From positions 186,001 through 250,000 of the forward strand of contig BGKB01000037.1 in the NCBI GenBank assembly GCA_003116975.1: a DNA stretch of 64,000 nucleotides, given 5' to 3'. Each line of letters opens with the position of its first letter. Position 1 is the stretch's first letter. The notes under the pieces were generated by a model that saw only the letters and a program-made list of their open reading frames with translations, searched no databases and had not been told where the DNA came from. Both the position numbers and the translations under genes were made by a program. The stretch comes from Aurantiochytrium sp. KH105 (lineage: Eukaryota; Sar; Bigyra; Thraustochytrida; Thraustochytriidae). Of this stretch, positions 29,475 to 39,165 are shown in pieces.

Positions 29475-32180
29475 ATGGAGTCACCGCCGCCCCACGGGGA
29501 CGAGCTCCTCTTTGACGCGCCCACGCAGGGAGACGACGGCTACGCGTACGCGGAGAACGGAGAACATGGAGAATACTGTCAACAGTACGAGGCCTACCCG
29601 CCTTCCCAGTACCGCGGCAGCAACGACGGCTACAGCGTCGAGCCTCCCAAGTTCGACCCCAGAACCACGAACTCGACCAGCCAGCACTACCAGCACCAGC
29701 ACCAGCAACAACACCAGCACCAGCACCAATACCAGCACCAGCACCAATACCAGCACCAGCAACAAAACCAGCTCCACCAAAGTGACCGCAATGAAGCATC
29801 GGCGCAGCATGAGTTCCGTGCGCCATCACTGTTCGTTGCCCCACCCATGTACGAGGCAAACGCCAAGGTTCATGGCGAGAAAATGATGAGCAAGGACGCC
29901 TCGATCCCTGCTGAGATGACTCCAGCTCAGACGCCACCACCGCCGCCGACGACCACGATGACGCTCTCTCCGAGCAGCATTGCGCCATCGTCCGGAAGTC
30001 CTCCTCAGGAAGAAGGCTGGGTGCCGCGCTGGGATTTTCAACCCATTTCGGAGTTCGCCCAGAGCTACGAGCGTCGCTGGGACGGTCGCAACAAGACCAA
30101 GAATCTTCGATGTTTTCCGTCTTGCGGAGAGAACGGTCTTAAATGCGCTCATGTCAGGCGCGGCTATTGCGGCGCAGCTGCAGATTTTCGGGCCACCGCT
30201 CGGACAGAGTCGAGCGCCCCGCACCCGGCACTCTGTGCGTTTGCCACGCTCTCCCCGGTGAGCGAGGCGGCCGTCACCTCGCGCTTTACCTCGCAAGAAG
30301 GAGTGAGGGAAGCCGATCTCAAGGCTGTACCAGGCATCATCCCATGCGAGATTATCCCAGATTCTGCCGGATCCTCAATTTCCGCTGCCTCCGTCATTGT
30401 GCGAGTGCGGGGTGATCGGAGCAAATGGAACTACATGTGGCTCTCGAGCCGTCAACTCAAGCACGTCGAGCATACTCTGAATGTCTTCCTGTTTGAACGT
30501 GGCGACAACGTTCTCCAACTTGCGGGGAGTGCTACCTCCTCGCCTTTCACGCTCACCTCTGGCCGTACAGTTCTCCGAAGAAAACGTCTTCTCGAGACTG
30601 ATGCACCTGGTGCCGCGTACACGTCATCTTCCTCGAATGGAGACAGCACCAAGAGCAGCAGTAGCAACAGCTCCAATAGTAGTGCAGGTGATCAGAGCCC
30701 TCACGACTCGGGCAGCGAAGAACCTGTCAAGCATTCACGTCAAAAGAAAGCATCGCGCGCCAAACTCATCGCCGGATTGCTCACGCTCTGCCGCGGAGAA
30801 CAAGCACGCTGCATCCGCGAGCGCCGGAAGCGCGCATATCTTCGGCAAAACGATATCATTCACAACATTGCAACGCCTCTCTTTTGCGAGACACTCGACG
30901 ACCGTGATCTCGTGTCCTTCCTTTTCAATGACACGGGAGAGCTCGAGCTGGATATTGACGAGAACATCTTTGACGAATCATCGGATGCAAACCTTGGCGA
31001 AGCTGCCGCACCGACGTCCGTTGCAGACACAGCGTATGAACCGACACTTGTTGACATGAGATCGAGCGCGCCCAGCCAGTCTACGCATCCACCTGGTCAT
31101 ACTCCCGAGATCAATGTTTGTACGCAAGGTGACGAACCGGCCGCCAAGGGCCCTCCTGGCTCGCTGAACGGGCAGGCCCGTGGTGATATTGTCTTGGACG
31201 CCGTGGCCAAGAATCGCAAACTTGCCGAAACCCTGGACCAATTTTTTGAGACCTGTGTGTCAGGTCCGGCGGGCGAGAGTCTGCAGGCAGCCCTCTCCAC
31301 ATCTAAGCGCGGCGTGCTTGAGAGTGAATTTGCCCGCACGCTAGCAACCCGTCTCTACGAGGCCTTTGAGGAGACATTGGGGCGTGCCATCGAGGAGGTG
31401 CTCTCGGAGCACTCGGACGAGCTTCAAGAATTTGAAGAAACAGATGTCAAGACTCTGGAAGCCTTTTTGCTTTGCATCCCTGCTGTCAACAAGAAGCGCT
31501 CTATGCTTCGTCACTTTGAGCAAGTCATTCCCGATTCCGCTTTTTCCTTCTTTAACGGCGCGTGGTTGCGGAGTGAATCTTCCGAGGTAATGCAAGGGTA
31601 CACGATTCTCTCCGACTTTGGACTTTTCTCGCGGCCTTTTGCCGCTTCCATGGCCCAATCGTCCCGATTCCTGGAATTCAAGCTCCGCGATAACGTCATG
31701 CATGTGCGGATGGGTGATCCTTCGGGGCCGTGGTCCCAGCAAATTCTCAAAGAGATGCATCTTGACGATCAAGTGCACAATTTCAATCCGGCTGGCTCAC
31801 TTTTCTGGCTTGGCGCCATGCCAAACAAGCAAGGGCGAGCCCGTATTTCCTACTCGCCTTGTGGCCGCTATGTCACATACGACACAATTTACATGATGAC
31901 CTCCGACTACACGAATGCGGTGTTCGGAGGCGAAGCTGAGGGACCTGAGAGCAAGACCTCCGAGAACGAGCAAGATCTTCCCGTCACATACGTGGCGATG
32001 GTTGAGGCCTTTGTCGTGGACCGGGCAAATCCAACGCACATGGCAAACAAGAGAAAGCTTTTTGAGTTTCCGTCTCGCCCAGTCACATTTTACTTTTCGG
32101 ATGTTGATTTGTGGGTCAACGAAGGCGCTCTGGTATTTGACATTCAAATCGACTTTTACCGCCGGCATACACTTTCATAA
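29475..32180 (+). CDS. Orphan 901-residue protein with Gln/His-rich N terminus
   Basis: Single open frame from the ATG at 29475. Residues about 70-100 are a Gln/His/Tyr tract built of QHQ and QYQ units, encoded by CAGCAC/CAACAG repeats. A first globular part (about 175-380) starts WVPRWDFQPI. It has a Cys cluster (RCFPSCGENGLKCAHV) and ends with a segment like SPFTLTSGRTVLRRKR. A Ser/Asn-rich linker (about 390-420) follows. The second half is a helical region (about 580-690) and then a C-terminal beta-rich domain with many aromatic residues (FSFFNGAWLRSES, FWLGAMPNKQGR, TFYFSDVDLWVNEG). No signal peptide or transmembrane segment is seen. I do not recognise the family; a Gln-rich N terminus is common in transcription-related proteins, but that is only suggestive. 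Its stop converges on the gene at 32324. Confidence 0.85.
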   Translation: MESPPPHGDELLFDAPTQGDDGYAYAENGEHGEYCQQYEAYPPSQYRGSNDGYSVEPPKFDPRTTNSTSQHYQHQHQQQHQHQHQYQHQHQYQHQQQNQLHQSDRNEASAQHEFRAPSLFVAPPMYEANAKVHGEKMMSKDASIPAEMTPAQTPPPPPTTTMTLSPSSIAPSSGSPPQEEGWVPRWDFQPISEFAQSYERRWDGRNKTKNLRCFPSCGENGLKCAHVRRGYCGAAADFRATARTESSAPHPALCAFATLSPVSEAAVTSRFTSQEGVREADLKAVPGIIPCEIIPDSAGSSISAASVIVRVRGDRSKWNYMWLSSRQLKHVEHTLNVFLFERGDNVLQLAGSATSSPFTLTSGRTVLRRKRLLETDAPGAAYTSSSSNGDSTKSSSSNSSNSSAGDQSPHDSGSEEPVKHSRQKKASRAKLIAGLLTLCRGEQARCIRERRKRAYLRQNDIIHNIATPLFCETLDDRDLVSFLFNDTGELELDIDENIFDESSDANLGEAAAPTSVADTAYEPTLVDMRSSAPSQSTHPPGHTPEINVCTQGDEPAAKGPPGSLNGQARGDIVLDAVAKNRKLAETLDQFFETCVSGPAGESLQAALSTSKRGVLESEFARTLATRLYEAFEETLGRAIEEVLSEHSDELQEFEETDVKTLEAFLLCIPAVNKKRSMLRHFEQVIPDSAFSFFNGAWLRSESSEVMQGYTILSDFGLFSRPFAASMAQSSRFLEFKLRDNVMHVRMGDPSGPWSQQILKEMHLDDQVHNFNPAGSLFWLGAMPNKQGRARISYSPCGRYVTYDTIYMMTSDYTNAVFGGEAEGPESKTSENEQDLPVTYVAMVEAFVVDRANPTHMANKRKLFEFPSRPVTFYFSDVDLWVNEGALVFDIQIDFYRRHTLS

Positions 32181-32323
32181 AATGAAAAAACGAAACGCGC
32201 ACGTTTGGACCTACATTTCTCGTCTTCGTCAAGGTCAACCTGCACCTTATTCCCCATGTACATGAGAAAGAACCCGGTTATTCTATAGTCATGATTTTAC
32301 CCGTATCAACAGTGTCCCTGAAT

Positions 32324-32737
32324 TTACTTGCCTTTTCCGTCTGCGTCTGTATCTTGACCCACGACAAATTTGCGCATAGCCTCCGCGGCATCCTGCAGCT
32401 TTTCCTTGCGAGACTTGTCCTTGAGACCATTCAACATTTCAATCAGCGCTTGCTCTTGCGCTTTGGCATGCGCCCGAAGGCGTTCGTCTCTTGCATCGAG
32501 ACGTGGAATCCCCGTTGACACGTGCTCGTCTTGCTTGGGTTGCTCCTTGAACTCGAGAATTCCACGCTCTTGCAGCTCCCGACATCGCTTCCTATGGTCT
32601 TGCAGATCTGACAGATTTTGATCGGCAGAGACATTGAGCACCACGACGCCTGCGGCCACGCCACCTGCCACCGCTGTCACCGTGAACAGCCCCGGAGCTT
32701 TGCGAAAGGAGCTAACAAGCTGTCGTCCCAGCGTCAT
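32324..32737 (-). CDS. Small single-pass membrane protein, unknown
   Basis: A 137-residue product from the ATG at 32737. Residues 1-16 are basic and amphipathic (TLGRQLVSSFRKAPG), followed by one hydrophobic helix (LFTVTAVAGGVAAGVVVLNV) and a highly charged, helical C-terminal part rich in Lys, Glu, Arg and Asp. A short basic leader followed by one helix is common for mitochondrial inner-membrane proteins, but could also be a signal anchor. No family is recognised. It is on the same strand as, and downstream of, the MAEA-like gene, with about 470 bases between them. Confidence 0.72.
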   Translation of the reverse strand: MTLGRQLVSSFRKAPGLFTVTAVAGGVAAGVVVLNVSADQNLSDLQDHRKRCRELQERGILEFKEQPKQDEHVSTGIPRLDARDERLRAHAKAQEQALIEMLNGLKDKSRKEKLQDAAEAMRKFVVGQDTDADGKGK

Positions 32738-33210
32738 GGCGAGTTTGAGCCGAATCCTATAACTTACTATACCTACCTCTCTCGGGCCAGCGCCGCCACG
32801 CACCTAAACTCTCTCTCTCTCTCTGTGTCTGTCTCTCTCTCTTTCTGCACAGCTCTTGGCGCGATGACACGCGCGCGGTCGCGCCGGCGCTGCGCCTTGC
32901 GTCCTCCTACAATCAAAACATTCGAGTTCTGTGCCGCCTCCATTTCGCAAGGAAATTAATGTCGCCATTCTTTTTTCCTTTGATGATTCATCAAACACTG
33001 GAGAAGCTCACTAACGAGAGGCAACTCCCTCCTACAGGCAAACAAGTCCTTTCTCACACTCAAGGCCATCCCCACCGAGTTTTCCAAGCCGTCACAAGAG
33101 TAGTAAGGCAAACCGAAAAGCCTCAACGAAGAAACTCCATCTTTTCTCCTTCCTTAGTGGATTGTGGATACTTTCACTCTGTGCGCGCAGCGAACGAGAT
33201 GTTTTGCGAG
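32738..33210. other. Intergenic, MAEA-like to small membrane protein
   Basis: Holds the 3' flank of the MAEA-like gene and the promoter of the small membrane protein. There is a CT run at 32810-32840. No gene seen. Confidence 0.6.
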
Positions 33211-35181
33211 CTAAGCAAGGAAAACGCGTCGAAGGTCATCCCAGTCAAAGACTTCGCCCGAATATGGACACTTGATGGACTTCTTGGTCTCGGTCGAAAC
33301 CCGGATCGCGCGCAAGGCATCTTCTGAAAAGACCTGGCCGTTCGGAAGAGCCATGGGTGGGTTGTCTTGCGTCATGACAACGCCAGAGAGTCTGCACACG
33401 AGCGAAGAGTGCACTTGTTGCTTCATGGGCAATCGTCGCGCCACTTGGCCGAGAATTCTGTCACAGCAAGGGCAATCGAGAGCGCGTTTGGCAGCCATGC
33501 CAATCTTGTGCGGATGAGAAGGCGCTTCGTTGTCTGTATTGTCAGCTGCTTCGACCTCTTTGTCAACCTCACTGTCGGTTGTTGCGACTTGCTCGTTGGA
33601 ATCACGGCTCTGCATGCTATCAGCTTGGTTTTCCAGGTCAGAAGGCGCTGTGCTCGAGGCCACAGCAGCGTCCGTTTCCATGTGATCGTCCCTATCGTTG
33701 TCTTCGCTCTCACCACTATCCTCGTCCTCGTCCTCGTCCTCGTTCTCGTCCTCATCATCCTCTTCCTCGCCGTTGTACTCGATGAGGTTTTCGTTTTCCT
33801 CGCCATTGCCAGCATCATCATTCTCGTCGCTATCCTCGTCGCCGCTGCTGTCGGTGTTCTGTGCCTGGGCAACACGCGCATCTGAACTTTCCTCCACTTG
33901 TCTCTCACCACGTGTGCGTCGCCGATGCCGACGACGCCGGCGTTGTTGTCGCCGGGAAAGAGATGCGCGTTCTGCCTGCGTGTGGCGTTCAGAGGAGCGC
34001 GACGTTTGGGCGCTCGAGCGGACTCCATTTTCAGGCGCTTCAGAGCGCAAATCCAAACCACCGCCTGACGATTGTTTGATCTCCTTGAGAAAGCGACGCG
34101 AAAAGCGATGCGAACAGAGAGCAGTCCGCATTGACGAGAGTCCTGCTTTGGCAGCCACTTGCATCGTTGTTTGTTGCTCGAGACTGAGCGCACGATTACT
34201 GTCGAGCTCAAAAAGACGGGCAAGGTCTTCCCAGTCTGCCTTGGTGAGTGCCGGATAAGCAAAGACGGCGCGTGTGCTAGTCTGCGTCGAGCGTACAAAA
34301 CCGCTCTGCGGCGCCACGCCCAACGATGAGACGGGTGCTCGAGGTTCCAGACCCGTCTTGCGTTTCTTGGAGCTTTTCTTTGCGTCCTCCAGGTCACCTT
34401 CGCATGTCCGCGTCTTGACTTGTGCTTTTGCGGACCGCTGCTCTGGCGCCATTGGAAAGGCAAGTGCAGAGACTGCCTGCTGTATTTCCTCGAGATGATC
34501 GGCTGCGAACGTGGCCAGATGTTTGCGCGCGTACGCGACCGCTTCGATGTGTTTGCCACCGTAAGTGAACTCGAGGAAGCGAAACTTTCGAAGTGCAAAC
34601 TCTAACGAGCTGTCGAGGCGCCGAAGCTTTGACTTGTTGTCCTGGCACCACGCAAGGGCTGGTTCGATATTGCGGTGCACGCGGAGCTGCGCGGCGATTT
34701 CGCAGGTCTCTTGAAAAACGAGGCCATCCACTAGATCTTGGAGGCCTGACTCGCTCGCGGCTCGTTGCCCGGCCTTTGTGTGACCACTGCGTACAAGATG
34801 GTCCGCGATCATGAGCTCCACGAAGTCCGTTTCAGAGGCTTCCTCGTAGAAGCGCAGACGTTTTTCGCCGCGGTCAACAAGGGCACGGCTTTCGCCTTTG
34901 GCGCGCGCAACGCGTTTCTTGACTTTGCGCAAGCGTTCCTCGACACGGTCCAAATTGGCCACGACCTTTTCCCAATTCACCTCGTCCTGGGCTGCCACGA
35001 CCTTGCACAGCTCCGCGACCAGAGATACGGCGGCGGCAACATCCTTTTCCGTGCTCTTCTGTACCTGGCGAAAGTTGCGCACGAGGCATTCCTGCGGAAC
35101 CTTGAGCATTCCGTGCGCGTGAGCGCGGGCCACCTCGTCGCGGACCATGCCCTCTCCTCGCCACCCGGCCCCGCGCGCCAT
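33211..35181 (-). CDS. MAEA: GID/CTLH E3 ubiquitin ligase RING-type subunit, MAEA/GID9-like
   Basis: MAEA (yeast Gid9/Fyv10) forms with RMD5 the catalytic RING pair of the GID/CTLH ubiquitin ligase, which in yeast degrades gluconeogenic enzymes. The product is about 656 residues from the ATG at 35181; an ATG at 35148 is an alternative. The N-terminal half has the family's helical CTLH-CRA pattern (VFQETCEIAAQLRVHRNIEP, SLEFALRKFRFLEF). The degenerate RING lies at about residues 570-650: CPCC, then SSLVCRLSGVVMTQDNPPMA and LPNGQVF, closing with KCPYSGEVFDWDDL. This matches the MAEA zinc region well. Between them sits a long insert with a Ser/Arg part and a very acidic Glu/Asp run, which makes the protein about 260 residues longer than animal MAEA (396). 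Confidence 0.88.
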   Translation of the reverse strand: MARGAGWRGEGMVRDEVARAHAHGMLKVPQECLVRNFRQVQKSTEKDVAAAVSLVAELCKVVAAQDEVNWEKVVANLDRVEERLRKVKKRVARAKGESRALVDRGEKRLRFYEEASETDFVELMIADHLVRSGHTKAGQRAASESGLQDLVDGLVFQETCEIAAQLRVHRNIEPALAWCQDNKSKLRRLDSSLEFALRKFRFLEFTYGGKHIEAVAYARKHLATFAADHLEEIQQAVSALAFPMAPEQRSAKAQVKTRTCEGDLEDAKKSSKKRKTGLEPRAPVSSLGVAPQSGFVRSTQTSTRAVFAYPALTKADWEDLARLFELDSNRALSLEQQTTMQVAAKAGLSSMRTALCSHRFSRRFLKEIKQSSGGGLDLRSEAPENGVRSSAQTSRSSERHTQAERASLSRRQQRRRRRHRRRTRGERQVEESSDARVAQAQNTDSSGDEDSDENDDAGNGEENENLIEYNGEEEDDEDENEDEDEDEDSGESEDNDRDDHMETDAAVASSTAPSDLENQADSMQSRDSNEQVATTDSEVDKEVEAADNTDNEAPSHPHKIGMAAKRALDCPCCDRILGQVARRLPMKQQVHSSLVCRLSGVVMTQDNPPMALPNGQVFSEDALRAIRVSTETKKSIKCPYSGEVFDWDDLRRVFLA

Positions 35182-36339
35182 CCCTGCCTCCTCGTCCGTC
35201 GCGCTCGCGCTCACGCTCTCTCACAGCGCTCGACGTCGAGCGCAAGATAGTTCTGGGCTTTGCAGGCAATGCGTGTCTCTTACGAATTTTCTTTGCAACC
35301 CGATTGCTACCTCAGCGCTGTTTGCATTAGGACTAATAGGGGCCCAATACAACTTTTGATTCACTGTCGAGTCACCATCACTGGCAGCCAGGGGAAAAAT
35401 CTTAGTTGCTTGGTTGGTTGCAGGTGACGAAGTCCTCCGCTTGAACTCGAGACATGCATGCGTTAGCGTTAGCGTTAGCGATAGCGATAGCGATAGCGTT
35501 AGCGTTGGCTGCTTGCTGCTAGCGAGACTGGCGAGGTCCACATTGCTGAGTGAGTGCCCGATGGAAACTCATGCCAACGCAATGATAGGAGCAGTGACTC
35601 TTAATGCCTTCAACTCGTCCCAAGGTTCGATCGAAGACTCTTTATACGCTCGATCGGTCCAGTGAAACCCGATGAAACCACCAAACGACTACGCCATCAC
35701 TCCAGGTTGCCTGCCGACCTTCTCCGCTCCGACACCTTCAGTCCCACGTCCCCCGCTCGACTCTGCAAGTCCGTCCCAAATTCGCACAGGCTCGGTCTCT
35801 GTCTCCCACCGCGATCGCCGCTCGCTGGAATACCGCTTTCTTCATCTTCATCTTCTCCTGCAACAACGAGAACTTCGCCTTCCTCCCAAATTCCAACCTG
35901 CCTCGCTACAATGCACTGCACTGCATAGCACTGCGCATCATACGTAACAGTAAGTACACCAGTGTTGCGCCACGCGCGGCCCGGGTGCGCACGCAAAGCG
36001 CTCTCCGTGCCGCTGGCACTATCTTGTACCACCAGCGCAGATCTTCCTCATGACATCACATGTCAGTCGCATCCTACATCAACTACATGCAGCTGCCGCG
36101 TCCCAAGATGGCGAGGCCGGGTACAGGATACGCCGCCCGGTCCGGCATGGCGGCGCCAAGTCCGCCACTATCGCGCGCGGAGACGCCGCCAGGGTCGAGC
36201 GCGGCCCGGGCAGCGGAGAGGGCCGCGGCGGCGGCCAGACAAACACGCAACGCCGGACGAAGGCTTGCTTGCGAGGAGCGCGCGAGAAGGCAGAAGAAGA
36301 GAGCGGCGGGAAGAGAGCGAGGAGCACAAGAGCAGCAAG
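35182..36339. other. Divergent intergenic, MAEA-like / acyl-CoA dehydrogenase
   Basis: Contains the hexamer microsatellite at 35461-35506 and a TGCACTGCA-like stretch near 35910-35935. An open frame continues upstream of the dehydrogenase but is Arg-rich and low in information, so it is read as 5' UTR. Confidence 0.55.
35461..35506 (+). repeat. GTTAGC/GATAGC hexamer repeat
   Basis: Seven to eight hexamers: GTTAGC units, then a block of GATAGC, then GTTAGC again. A mutated unit has spread within the tract. It resembles but does not match the TTAGGG telomere repeat. Confidence 0.92.
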
Positions 36340-37683
36340 ATGGCGACGGCGCCCAAGGGCAGGCTCGGAAGGCAGGCCGGCGAGAACTCGGACTTCAAGT
36401 TCGCCGTGCCCAAGCACGTGGAGGAACTGCGTAACAAGGTGCTCGAGTTCGTGGAGACCAAAGTGTACGCCTTGGAGCGCGAGCTCGAGAACAGCGGCAA
36501 GCATGGCGGCGGCATGGGCATGGGCGGCCTCAAGGACAGCTCCACGGAAGGCGCTCGCGCATTGAAAAAGCTGCAAGATGAAGCCAAGCGGCAGGGGCTC
36601 TGGGCTCTGGGCCACCCCAAGCAAATCGGCGGCGGAAACATGCCTTTCATGGACTACATTTACGTGAACGAGGTCCAGGGCAGGTCCGAGCTTGCGCAGT
36701 CTGCGCTCGGTACGCATTCGCTCCAGGACTCGCTCATGCTCTATCGCCATGGATCCGAAGACCTCAAGGCCAAGTACCTGAACCGTCTGGTCCAGGCGGA
36801 GATCTACCCGAGCTTTGCCATGACCGAGCCTGACGTCCCGTCGAGCGATCCCACGCAGCTGCAGACCTACGCCAAGCTCGAAGGCGACGAGTGGGTTATT
36901 AATGGCCGCAAGTGGTGGACTTCCAACGCCATGAATGCCGAGTACACTTCGGTCTTTGTCCGCACCGAAATGGGCGACGACGTACCACCCCATGCCGCCT
37001 TCTCGATCATTCTCGTGCCGACGTCAACGCCGGGCTACAACATCCAGCGCACCGTCCATGTGCTCGGCGCTCTCGGTGGCGACCACAGCGAGGTCGTCTA
37101 TGATAACGTTCGCGTTCCTGCGGGCAACATCATCGGCAAGCGCGGCCAAGGTTTCCTGATTGCTCAGGAGCGCCTTGGACCCGGCCGCATTTTCCATTGC
37201 ATGCGCTGGATTGGCCAGTCGCAGCGTGCCTTCGACCTCATGTGCGAGCGTCTCGTCGAGCGCAAGGTCCGCGGTGGCGGTCAGCTCGCCGACGTGCAGC
37301 TCATGCAGGAGCACGTCTTTGACTCATACTGCGACATCCAGGCCCTGCGACTGCTGACCCTGGCTGCCGCAGAAAAGATGGATTCTGGCGACTATGCTCG
37401 CGTTGAGCTTGCCGCTGCCAAGGCCTGGGGCGCGCGCGCCCTTTGCCGCATCATGGACCGTGCAGTGCAGGTCTTTGGCGCAAAGGGTCTCACCGAGGAC
37501 ACTCCTCTCTCGGCCATGTACCGGATGGCCCGCGCCGCGCGCTTTTACGACGGGCCTGACGAGACGCACATTTCCAGCGTCGGCAGGCTCATCGTGCGCG
37601 AGTACAAGGCCGGGCGTCGCTACGACTTTAGCGCCTCCAAGGCCGTGCCCAAGCCCTCGTACGTCAAGAAGGATTACAAGTAA
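36340..37683 (+). CDS. Acyl-CoA dehydrogenase, ACAD10/11 type
   Basis: FAD-dependent enzyme that introduces the alpha-beta double bond in fatty acyl-CoA; the ACAD10/11 group favours long or 4-hydroxy acyl-CoAs. The product is 447 residues from the ATG at 36340. Family blocks in order: GLWALGHPKQIGGG, the FAD/substrate block FAMTEPDVPSSDPTQLQTYA, VINGRKWWTSNAMN, RLGPGRIFHCMRWIGQSQRA and the C-terminal ARFYDGPDETH block that carries the catalytic region. Animal ACAD10/11 have an extra N-terminal kinase-like domain that is absent here, so this is the stand-alone form. No clear mitochondrial leader or SKL-type peroxisomal tail is visible. An in-frame upstream extension is Arg-rich and judged non-coding. 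Confidence 0.93.
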   Translation: MATAPKGRLGRQAGENSDFKFAVPKHVEELRNKVLEFVETKVYALERELENSGKHGGGMGMGGLKDSSTEGARALKKLQDEAKRQGLWALGHPKQIGGGNMPFMDYIYVNEVQGRSELAQSALGTHSLQDSLMLYRHGSEDLKAKYLNRLVQAEIYPSFAMTEPDVPSSDPTQLQTYAKLEGDEWVINGRKWWTSNAMNAEYTSVFVRTEMGDDVPPHAAFSIILVPTSTPGYNIQRTVHVLGALGGDHSEVVYDNVRVPAGNIIGKRGQGFLIAQERLGPGRIFHCMRWIGQSQRAFDLMCERLVERKVRGGGQLADVQLMQEHVFDSYCDIQALRLLTLAAAEKMDSGDYARVELAAAKAWGARALCRIMDRAVQVFGAKGLTEDTPLSAMYRMARAARFYDGPDETHISSVGRLIVREYKAGRRYDFSASKAVPKPSYVKKDYK

Positions 37684-38238
37684 ATATTTTGCCCATTCAT
37701 TGATTCTTAAAGCCCGTTTTGTCTCTCGATTGCTTGCCTCCCTGCTCTGTGTTACATACCCCCTGGTCGTGTCTTCGAGATACCTCTGCCAGTCTGACTG
37801 CATTTCTGTCGGCTGGCCTGGCATCAAGGCGAGTCGCATAAAAGCATGCTCACTGTCAGTTCTGGCGATCACCCTTTCGCGCAGAACTTTCCATGATCGG
37901 TCTTTTCCCGATCGATCTTTCGGCATACGTGCGGTAGAACTACTACTTTTAGATCTCGTGGTGCCGGCAGCGGCGCACATGCGTTGCATTGCGTTGCATT
38001 TCATTGCGCACATCGAACACAGAACATCGAACATCGACCTCTCATTTGCTGTTCCCGGAACAGAAACTCACGGCGGCATGCGTGATGATGAATACAAAGC
38101 TCTCTTGCTCCACACCAGCACCAGCGCCCCCATCACCTATAAAAGGTCTCGATCGATGAGAAAATGCCAGGTTTCCTCATCATGATGCCGACACCCAGCA
38201 ACGTCGCTCGTGACCAGCCCGCATGCATCCATCCGCCA

Positions 38239-38240
<2 letters not shown>

Positions 38241-38275
<35 letters not shown>

Positions 38276-38300
38276 TGCTGCTGCTGCTGCTGCTGCTGCC
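38241..38300 (+). repeat. AGCC then CTG microsatellite
   Basis: About nine AGCC units run directly into eight CTG units; the two motifs share AGC, suggesting one arose from the other by slippage. Confidence 0.95.
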
Positions 38301-38521
38301 TCTCTTCCGGGCGCCGCCGCCACCCACTCATCGCGATGTCCGCAAGCATCCGGCCTCCTTCCAGCCAGCCCGCCGCCATCGACGGTCACCCCAGTCTTCC
38401 GCCCCGACCGACCAAGAGCGGTATAATCGCCGGCCACCTGGCTGGCCAGCCGGTGGCGGTTGTGCTGCCTTCACATCTACTGCTACGCACCGGCGCCTCG
38501 TCTTCGGCGGCCTGCACGCGC

Positions 38522-38556
38522 GCTTGCTCTTGCTCTTGCTCTTGCTCTTGCTCTCC
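38522..38556 (+). repeat. CTTGCT hexamer repeat
   Basis: Five to six units of GCTCTT/CTTGCT in tandem. Confidence 0.9.
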
Positions 38557-38767
38557 TTATCCCCGCGCGGGTCGAAACGGAACAGCGAACCGGAGCGGCG
38601 AGCGGCAGGCACGCCGTGCTTTCTTGGCCGGCTCTGCCGGTGGATGGAGGGAGGGATGGAGCTCAGGCCGCGCAGATCGGCAACGCCTCCTCGCGAACCT
38701 TGAACATTCGTCAGCGCGCGGGACGTTTTCTGAGCCGCAGGCGCGGCAGCAGCAGCAGCAGCAGCAA

Positions 38768-38833
38768 CCGGCGGCAGGCAGAGAGAGGGCAGGAGCGGCA
38801 GCCGGCGGCAGGCAGAGAGGGCAGGAGCGGCAG
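38768..38833 (+). repeat. 34/32-bp tandem duplication
   Basis: Two adjacent copies (38768-38801 and 38802-38833), identical except for a two-base length difference in the GA run. They lie just after an AGC repeat. Confidence 0.9.
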
Positions 38834-39165
38834 CTGTAGCACAGGACAGGCAGGGCCTCCCTCGGCGGCCGCGAACGAACCGCGTGGACACGGTCGATCC
38901 AACGGAGCCGCCGCGACCGAGCCTCGCTCTGGCTTGCCTCGCCTTCCTTCCACTCACGAGGCGTCAAGACTTGTCGCAGCCAGGGCGAGCGGGCGCGCGT
39001 GCAGAAACGTAACGCTGCGCAGGACGGTCGACCCGCCTTCGGGCTGCGAGGGGCAGGGGCAGCGGAAAGCGAGCGCGGACGCGAGCGTGACCCGCCCGAC
39101 TCCGACGGCGTGAGCGGTGTAGACTATACTACTGTATACACGAGAGAACCTGAACCCTTGACGAG

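Larger units (their letters stand above)
37684..39165. other. Intergenic rich in microsatellites, upstream of ABCG gene
   Basis: About 1.5 kb. The right half is GC-rich with several simple repeats (38241-38300, 38522-38556, 38746-38766) and a 34/32-bp tandem duplication (38768-38833). All six frames have long open stretches caused by the repeats. No gene is supported. Confidence 0.6.

Noticed and set aside
28262-29988. Two long - strand frames (420 and 479 codons) over the TCTG microsatellite
   Set aside because: They translate the microsatellite as a TDRQTHRQ-type repeat and overlap the real gene at 29475 on the other strand.
35600-35660. tRNA-like GGTTCGATC sequence near 35621
   Set aside because: No acceptor stem or anticodon arm can be formed around it. 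No tRNA was found in the window.
35962-36339. In-frame N-terminal extension of the acyl-CoA dehydrogenase
   Set aside because: Arg-rich with no targeting pattern near the end, and ATG at 36340 starts directly before the family's conserved region.
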